Origin: UBA5177 sp002413265 | GTDB taxonomy: Bacteria; Chloroflexota; UBA5177 | Direction: 5' to 3' | Length of the DNA: 9,811 nucleotides | NCBI GenBank assembly: GCA_036752825.1 | Contig: DAIORV010000085.1 | Location: 1-9,811, forward strand | The notes under the pieces: generated by a model | What the model was told of the DNA's origin: nothing | The model's input: the letters and a program-made list of their open reading frames with translations, nothing else | The model's database searches: none | Shown here: piece by piece, positions 6,470 through 9,811 of the stretch | Position numbering within the stretch: the first letter of the stretch is position 1 | How the letters are laid out: the number at the start of each line of letters is the position of its first letter | Program-made: the position numbers and the translations under genes

Positions 6470-6498
6470 TTTGGACAGCACTAGGCCGTCTTTGGACA
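6470..6498. repeat. 8-bp direct repeat with 21-bp period, candidate regulator-binding sites
   Basis: TTTGGACA occurs at 6470-6477 and again at 6491-6498, a start-to-start distance of 21 bp, or two helical turns. An inverted relative (GTCCAAA) lies at 6428-6434. The second copy falls within the last codons of the regulator gene and the first in the gap before peptide A. AraC-type proteins classically bind two direct half-sites on one face of the helix, so this is a candidate site for the adjacent AraC-type regulator. Confidence 0.4.
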
Positions 6499-7272
6499 CT
6501 GGGTGGAAGACCGTAATTCTGCGCCCAAACGATCAATGAGTCCGAGTGGCGGAAACACTTTTCTTAGGGCCCTGACAGGAATTCCTGTGAGAGCGAGCGA
6601 GTTATGATTGAGCGCCTTTGCCGAACCAAATCCGCTTATCAAGGCAACGGAGGCCAACGAAAGCGATGCGTCCTCGAGAGAACTGTACGCCCTGATTAAT
6701 TGAGATGTAGCCAGGACCGACTTTGCGGGCTTCAATCCGACTCTTGTGAACCACCTGTCAATCGAGCGCCGGCTTTGGCCGGAAAGCACGGCCAGCGCCT
6801 TGGGCGAGTTGACTGGAGCAGAGGCACAAAACGCCGCGATTGTTCCACGGCGCACATCCGGGGGCAGTTCATCCAACTCGTATGCGAGCAATTCAACCAT
6901 CGACCCTCCGAGCAGTTCAAGAGGACCTGGATCAAGTGTCAATCGAAGACTCGCGAGAGAATCGTCAAAACCGCGGAGCAACACGGCTGCCAGCGATCTT
7001 TTTGCCAAAACGGCAATCGTTCTCGCAGAAGCTCGCGTGAGCGAGGTATACACTATTAAAGGCGCGGCGCAGCACCCGATACTGTCGACAAAGGCTGGTG
7101 CTTCTTGGAGCGCAATTAAGTCGGGGTCTATTACCAGCATTCTCCAAATACCCAATTGCGCCAACTCGAGAAACTGACGCGGCTGCGAGACGGTTTCGAC
7201 GAGGACAGCGTTGCCTAAGGCCAGCGTAACGCGCTCGACTGATGCTGCCGGCAGGAGGGTGAGGATTTGCAT
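6481..7272 (-). CDS. AraC-type HTH transcriptional regulator with an atypical N-terminal domain
   Basis: A 263-residue protein. The C-terminal about 100 residues carry the double helix-turn-helix of AraC/XylS proteins: the first around 155-185 (SGQSRRSIDRWFTRVGL) and the second around 204-236 (ASVALISGFGSAKALN, then the usual GIPVRALRK tail). The N-terminal half is not a sugar-binding cupin. It alternates short hydrophobic strands with helices (VIDPDL at 47-52, PLIVYTSLT at 71-79, AAVLLRGFDD at 95-104), suggesting a degenerate receiver-like fold. No clear phosphorylatable site is assigned. The frame extends to a GTG at 7338, but the ATG at 7272 starts directly before the first strand and has a distant GGAG (14 nt). 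Neither start has an ideal site. It lies directly upstream of the peptide genes in the same direction and is their likely regulator. Confidence 0.85.
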   Translation of the reverse strand: MQILTLLPAASVERVTLALGNAVLVETVSQPRQFLELAQLGIWRMLVIDPDLIALQEAPAFVDSIGCCAAPLIVYTSLTRASARTIAVLAKRSLAAVLLRGFDDSLASLRLTLDPGPLELLGGSMVELLAYELDELPPDVRRGTIAAFCASAPVNSPKALAVLSGQSRRSIDRWFTRVGLKPAKSVLATSQLIRAYSSLEDASLSLASVALISGFGSAKALNHNSLALTGIPVRALRKVFPPLGLIDRLGAELRSSTQCPKTA

Positions 7273-7745
7273 CCGAAAGCTCGAGTCTCCAGCCTTGACG
7301 TGGAAATGCTGCCAATAGGCGGCTGCACGGACCGGCACACGATAGCAACGCCACGTCAGAACATCGTCAGGCCAGCTAGGCTTAAATCGGTGAAACCAAG
7401 CCCTTCCGTCAGATTGAATTCGGCAGTCGAATCACGAAAAACAGTTGCCGTCAGAGAGAGTGCACAGACTGATATGAAACCGACAGTGCGGTGATACGAA
7501 ATCGACATATCGGAAATTCGCAAAGTGACGTACGCTCCGTCTGTGGGCATTCCTGACGGCCATCCATTGCCGTTCCGAGGGGCTTCTGCGCCCGAGGCAG
7601 TATGACAGTGAAAGCGGCGCTCAAGAACCCCTAATACTGCGATCGACTTTGCGAACGCGTGCGCCACTGAACCCTGCACTCCGAGAGACTTTCTTAATTG
7701 GTCGGAACCGCTCGCACCTAAACTTGGTCTCGGACGAGGACAAAT

Positions 7746-7766
7746 CTCACGCCTATCGGGCGTGAG
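7746..7766. repeat. Perfect short hairpin (8-bp stem, 5-nt loop)
   Basis: CTCACGCC (7746-7753) and GGCGTGAG (7759-7766) are perfect inverted arms around TATCG. On the minus strand it is followed by ATTTG, a poor T-run, so it could at most be a weak terminator for the GH32 transcript. On the plus strand it begins a cluster of possible helices that ends at the terminator at 7869-7908. Confidence 0.5.
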
Positions 7767-7868
7767 GGTGGGCCTACACGGCCGCATGGTAAGGCTGCGA
7801 GTGAGTTTGAAAGGCACCACCCTGGGCACACAGTCCAAGCTCTCCGTTCGTGACCCGAAGTGCGAGAA

Positions 7869-7908
7869 ACGCCGACCCCGCTAAATACGTGTCGGCGTCT
7901 CTCTTTTT
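7869..7908 (+). terminator. Intrinsic terminator-like hairpin with U-tract
   Basis: ACGCCGAC (7869-7876) pairs with GTCGGCGT (7891-7898) around a 14-nt loop, followed on the plus strand by CTCTCTTTTT. This is a standard rho-independent layout. No plus-strand gene is evident upstream. In reverse it may serve as a bidirectional terminator for the GH32 operon, whose stop is 126 nt away, though the minus-strand T-run (TTTCTC) is weaker. Confidence 0.6.
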
Positions 7909-8033
7909 GATCAGGGATGCGGGCTGGTGGGAAGTCCCGCACATCAGTTACCCAATTCTGCAACGGTATCGGTCTGTCACACAATAGCAATGACAATTAT
8001 CGGTACCTCTGAATCGCTCAACCCGTCGGGAAG

Positions 8034-9557
8034 TCAATCACCCCGCCTCGCCGACGTCAACGCATTGATGGTGATCGCGCTCACGTTCGGAGTCGCGCCG
8101 TCGGACGTGATACTCAGGCCGCGCGGTCCCGCCGTCGGGAAGATGAGTTCCGTTACCGACGTTTCGCCCCCTTGCGCCAGGACCTCGATTGACGACGCGT
8201 CAAGCAGAAACCGAACAACGACCTCACCGTTGACGACGCGTAACGACGCGTCGTGCGGCGCAGAAAAGTCGGGGTGGAAGCCGCTCTGTCCCGAGTGGGC
8301 GCGATCCAGTACGAGTCGGTTTCGCGCGGGGTCGATCACGATCGACGTGCGTTCGCCCGGCGCGGTTTGCAGCTGCACCGTGAACGGAGCCTTCCCGGTC
8401 ACTTCGGTAAAACTCATTTCGACATCCAGCAGTGGCGGAAGATCGTTGTGTGCCGCAAGCCAGCGCGCGGCAGCGGCAAAGCTGCCTCCGCCAAACTGAA
8501 GCGGCGGCACCATGCGCAGTTTCTTCAACTCGCCCACCGGCTTCTGCACGAGCCGCAGACCGCCGGGTGTTCGTCGGAGGCTCAGTTCACGCGGCACCGT
8601 CATCGAGCTCCGCCAGGGCGATGTTGGAACGTCCTGCCCGTACAACCAGTTGCTCATCCAGCCTAACCAGATCCGCCGCCCATCGGATTTCGGGGTGTCG
8701 TTCCACGAAACGCCGGCGTAGAAATCCGGCCCGTAGTCCGCCCAGCGGATATCGCTGGCGCCCGCATCCGCGACAAAGCGCGTGCCGTCGAATCTCCCGG
8801 TGAAATACTGGGTGCCGGAACCGCCCGCCGGACCGCCGGGATTGATGTTCACAATGAGCACCCACTTCCTCCCACCCCCCTCGATGGGGAGACTGAACAG
8901 GTCGGGGCATTCCCACTGACCGCCTGTTGCGCCAGCGGGGCCGAACTCGCTGACGTACTTCCATCGCTTGAGATCGTGCGACGTGTAGAAGTTCACTTTT
9001 TTCTCGTTCGGGAGCGCGACGGCCATCACCCAGCGGGACGTGGCCTCGTGCCAGAACACCCTCGGATCGCGGAAGTCGGCCATGTGCAGATCGAGCACGG
9101 GCGCGAGCACTTTCGTCCACGTGCGGCCACGATCGTTGCTGAAGGCAATCCGCTGGTCCTGCCTTCCTTCGCGATGTCCGGTGTAGATGGCGATGAGCGG
9201 CGGTTTGCCGTTCCTGCCAAACCCACTGGTATTTTTCCAGTCTACTACCGCGCTGCCTGAGAAGATCATGATGCCGTCTTCCTCGGCGAGCGCTAGCGGC
9301 AGCTGCTGCCAGTGCACGAGGTCGCGACTGACGGCGTGGCCCCAGCTCATGTGGCCCCACTTGTTGCCGGACGGATTGTATTGATAGAAGAGATGCCACT
9401 CTCCCGCGTAGAAGACCATGCCGTTCGGGTCATTCATCCAGTTCCGCTCTGGCGAGAAATGAAACTGCGGCCGAAAGGGCTCGCGCTGCGCCGGCACGAC
9501 GGTGATGGGGGCGGATACGGTAGCGCAGAGTGCGGCGAACACGACAAGCGGTTTCAT
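8034..9557 (-). CDS. Secreted glycoside hydrolase family 32 (levanase / exo-fructanase type)
   Basis: A 507-residue beta-fructosidase. The N-terminus (MKPLVVFAALCATVSAP...VVPAQ) is a signal peptide, so the enzyme acts outside the cytoplasm. GH32 hallmarks are in order: WMNDPNG with nucleophile Asp43, FSGSAV (99-104), FRDPRV with transition-state stabiliser Asp164, and WECPDLF with acid/base Glu216. These form the five-bladed propeller, and the region after about residue 345 fits the usual C-terminal beta-sandwich. Length is typical. The family releases fructose from levan, inulin or sucrose, and which substrate applies cannot be read here. The ATG overlaps the kinase stop (ATGA) and has no Shine-Dalgarno sequence of its own, suggesting translational coupling. 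The C-terminus ends at TGA 8034-8036. It forms a fructan-use module with the kinase and has no evident link to the peptide operon. Confidence 0.95.
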   Translation of the reverse strand: MKPLVVFAALCATVSAPITVVPAQREPFRPQFHFSPERNWMNDPNGMVFYAGEWHLFYQYNPSGNKWGHMSWGHAVSRDLVHWQQLPLALAEEDGIMIFSGSAVVDWKNTSGFGRNGKPPLIAIYTGHREGRQDQRIAFSNDRGRTWTKVLAPVLDLHMADFRDPRVFWHEATSRWVMAVALPNEKKVNFYTSHDLKRWKYVSEFGPAGATGGQWECPDLFSLPIEGGGRKWVLIVNINPGGPAGGSGTQYFTGRFDGTRFVADAGASDIRWADYGPDFYAGVSWNDTPKSDGRRIWLGWMSNWLYGQDVPTSPWRSSMTVPRELSLRRTPGGLRLVQKPVGELKKLRMVPPLQFGGGSFAAAARWLAAHNDLPPLLDVEMSFTEVTGKAPFTVQLQTAPGERTSIVIDPARNRLVLDRAHSGQSGFHPDFSAPHDASLRVVNGEVVVRFLLDASSIEVLAQGGETSVTELIFPTAGPRGLSITSDGATPNVSAITINALTSARRGD

Positions 9558-9811
9558 GTGAGTTGGAGGAGAGTTTCGGGAAGGGGTGCGGTCGCACCCG
9601 GCTGAGAGCAGATAAAGGAGGCGACGGCGTTGGCGTGTCTATTGATCTCGGCGAGCGGGAGGCCGCGCAGGAAATCGACGACGAGAGTGGCAGTGAACGC
9701 ATCGCCGGCACCAACGGTGTCAACGACGGCCGCGGGGACGGCCGGGCATCTCGATTCCTCGCCGCCCGCAAGCAGAAGCGCGCCGTCTGGCCCGCACGTG
9801 AGCGCGGCCAG
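9554..9811 (-). CDS. PfkB-family sugar kinase, C-terminal part (likely fructokinase)
   Basis: This is the last 85 residues of a ribokinase/PfkB kinase; the N-terminal portion lies beyond the right edge. The frame is open from base 9811 to TGA at 9554-9556. It contains the family's second signature, DTVGAGDAFTA, whose GAGD holds the anion hole and catalytic Asp, preceded by a strand-rich segment (LTCGPDGALLLAGG) that matches the nucleotide-binding region. The stop overlaps the ATG of the GH32 gene by ATGA. Fructokinase is the likely activity because of coupling to a fructan hydrolase: fructose released outside is imported and phosphorylated. The specificity is inferred from context, since the substrate-binding residues are not in the window. 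Confidence 0.93.
   Translation of the reverse strand: MAALTCGPDGALLLAGGEESRCPAVPAAVVDTVGAGDAFTATLVVDFLRGLPLAEINRHANAVASFICSQPGATAPLPETLLQLT

Larger units (their letters stand above)
7273..8033. other. Gene-poor gap between regulator and GH32 gene
   Basis: No convincing protein gene is seen. A minus-strand frame over 7356-7838 (up to 160 aa) has no recognisable domain. Its last 50 codons, from an ATG at 7508, contain one hydrophobic signal-like stretch (around GFISVCALSLTA) but no ribosome-binding site. The gap holds an 8-bp hairpin at 7746-7766 and a plus-strand terminator-like hairpin at 7869-7908. It presumably also contains the promoter of the regulator and the 3' end of the GH32 transcript. 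Confidence 0.5.

Noticed and set aside
7356..7838. 160-codon minus-strand frame, or its last 50 codons from 7508 as a small secreted protein
   Set aside because: There is no domain, no ribosome-binding site at either start, and a Pro/Arg-rich chance-like composition in the first half. The signal-like stretch alone is not enough.
8587..9399. 270-codon minus-strand frame
   Set aside because: It is in another frame of the GH32 gene, whose catalytic motifs are all intact; the product is Arg-rich shadow sequence.

Overview
The window is high-GC bacterial DNA with almost all coding capacity on the minus strand. No ribosomal or taxonomic marker is present. The gene content (a secreted GH32 fructan hydrolase coupled to a PfkB sugar kinase, and an AraC-type regulator next to a peptide-export locus) together with the composition would fit a Gemmatimonadota-like soil or freshwater bacterium, but this is a guess.

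Layout, left to right. 1-520 holds no gene I can support. 521-676 (+) is a tiny two-helix membrane protein. 785-7272 (-) is a colinear block, read right to left: an AraC-type regulator (7272-6481); two tiny homologous precursor peptides of 52 and 51 aa (6378-6220 and 6044-5889); a polytopic ABC permease (5769-4486); its ATPase (4493-3771); a peptidase-C39 ABC exporter (3774-1450); and a five-helix membrane protein (1462-785). The last four genes overlap by 8, 4 and 13 nt and so look like one translationally coupled operon. 7273-8033 carries no convincing gene but has hairpins and a plus-strand intrinsic terminator. 8034-9811 (-) is a separate sugar module: a partial PfkB kinase whose stop overlaps the start of a secreted GH32 enzyme.

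The main discovery is the peptide locus. Both small genes have strong Shine-Dalgarno sites, start MKRV, and carry a 15-residue leader ending in Gly-Gly, with hydrophobic residues at -7 and -12. Their cores (36 and 37 aa) are hydrophobic and anionic and contain no Lys or Arg. They share an N-terminal MV.D motif, an IAAG..LAY block, one Cys near the N-terminus and one at or next to the C-terminus. The C39 exporter keeps its Gln/Cys/His/Asp catalytic set and is the obvious protease and exporter for them. No modification enzyme is present, so the products are probably unmodified or disulfide-closed two-component bacteriocin-like or signalling peptides. The second ABC transporter and the terminal membrane protein are candidate immunity or accessory factors. 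The AraC-type regulator and the repeats between it and the first peptide gene suggest local control.
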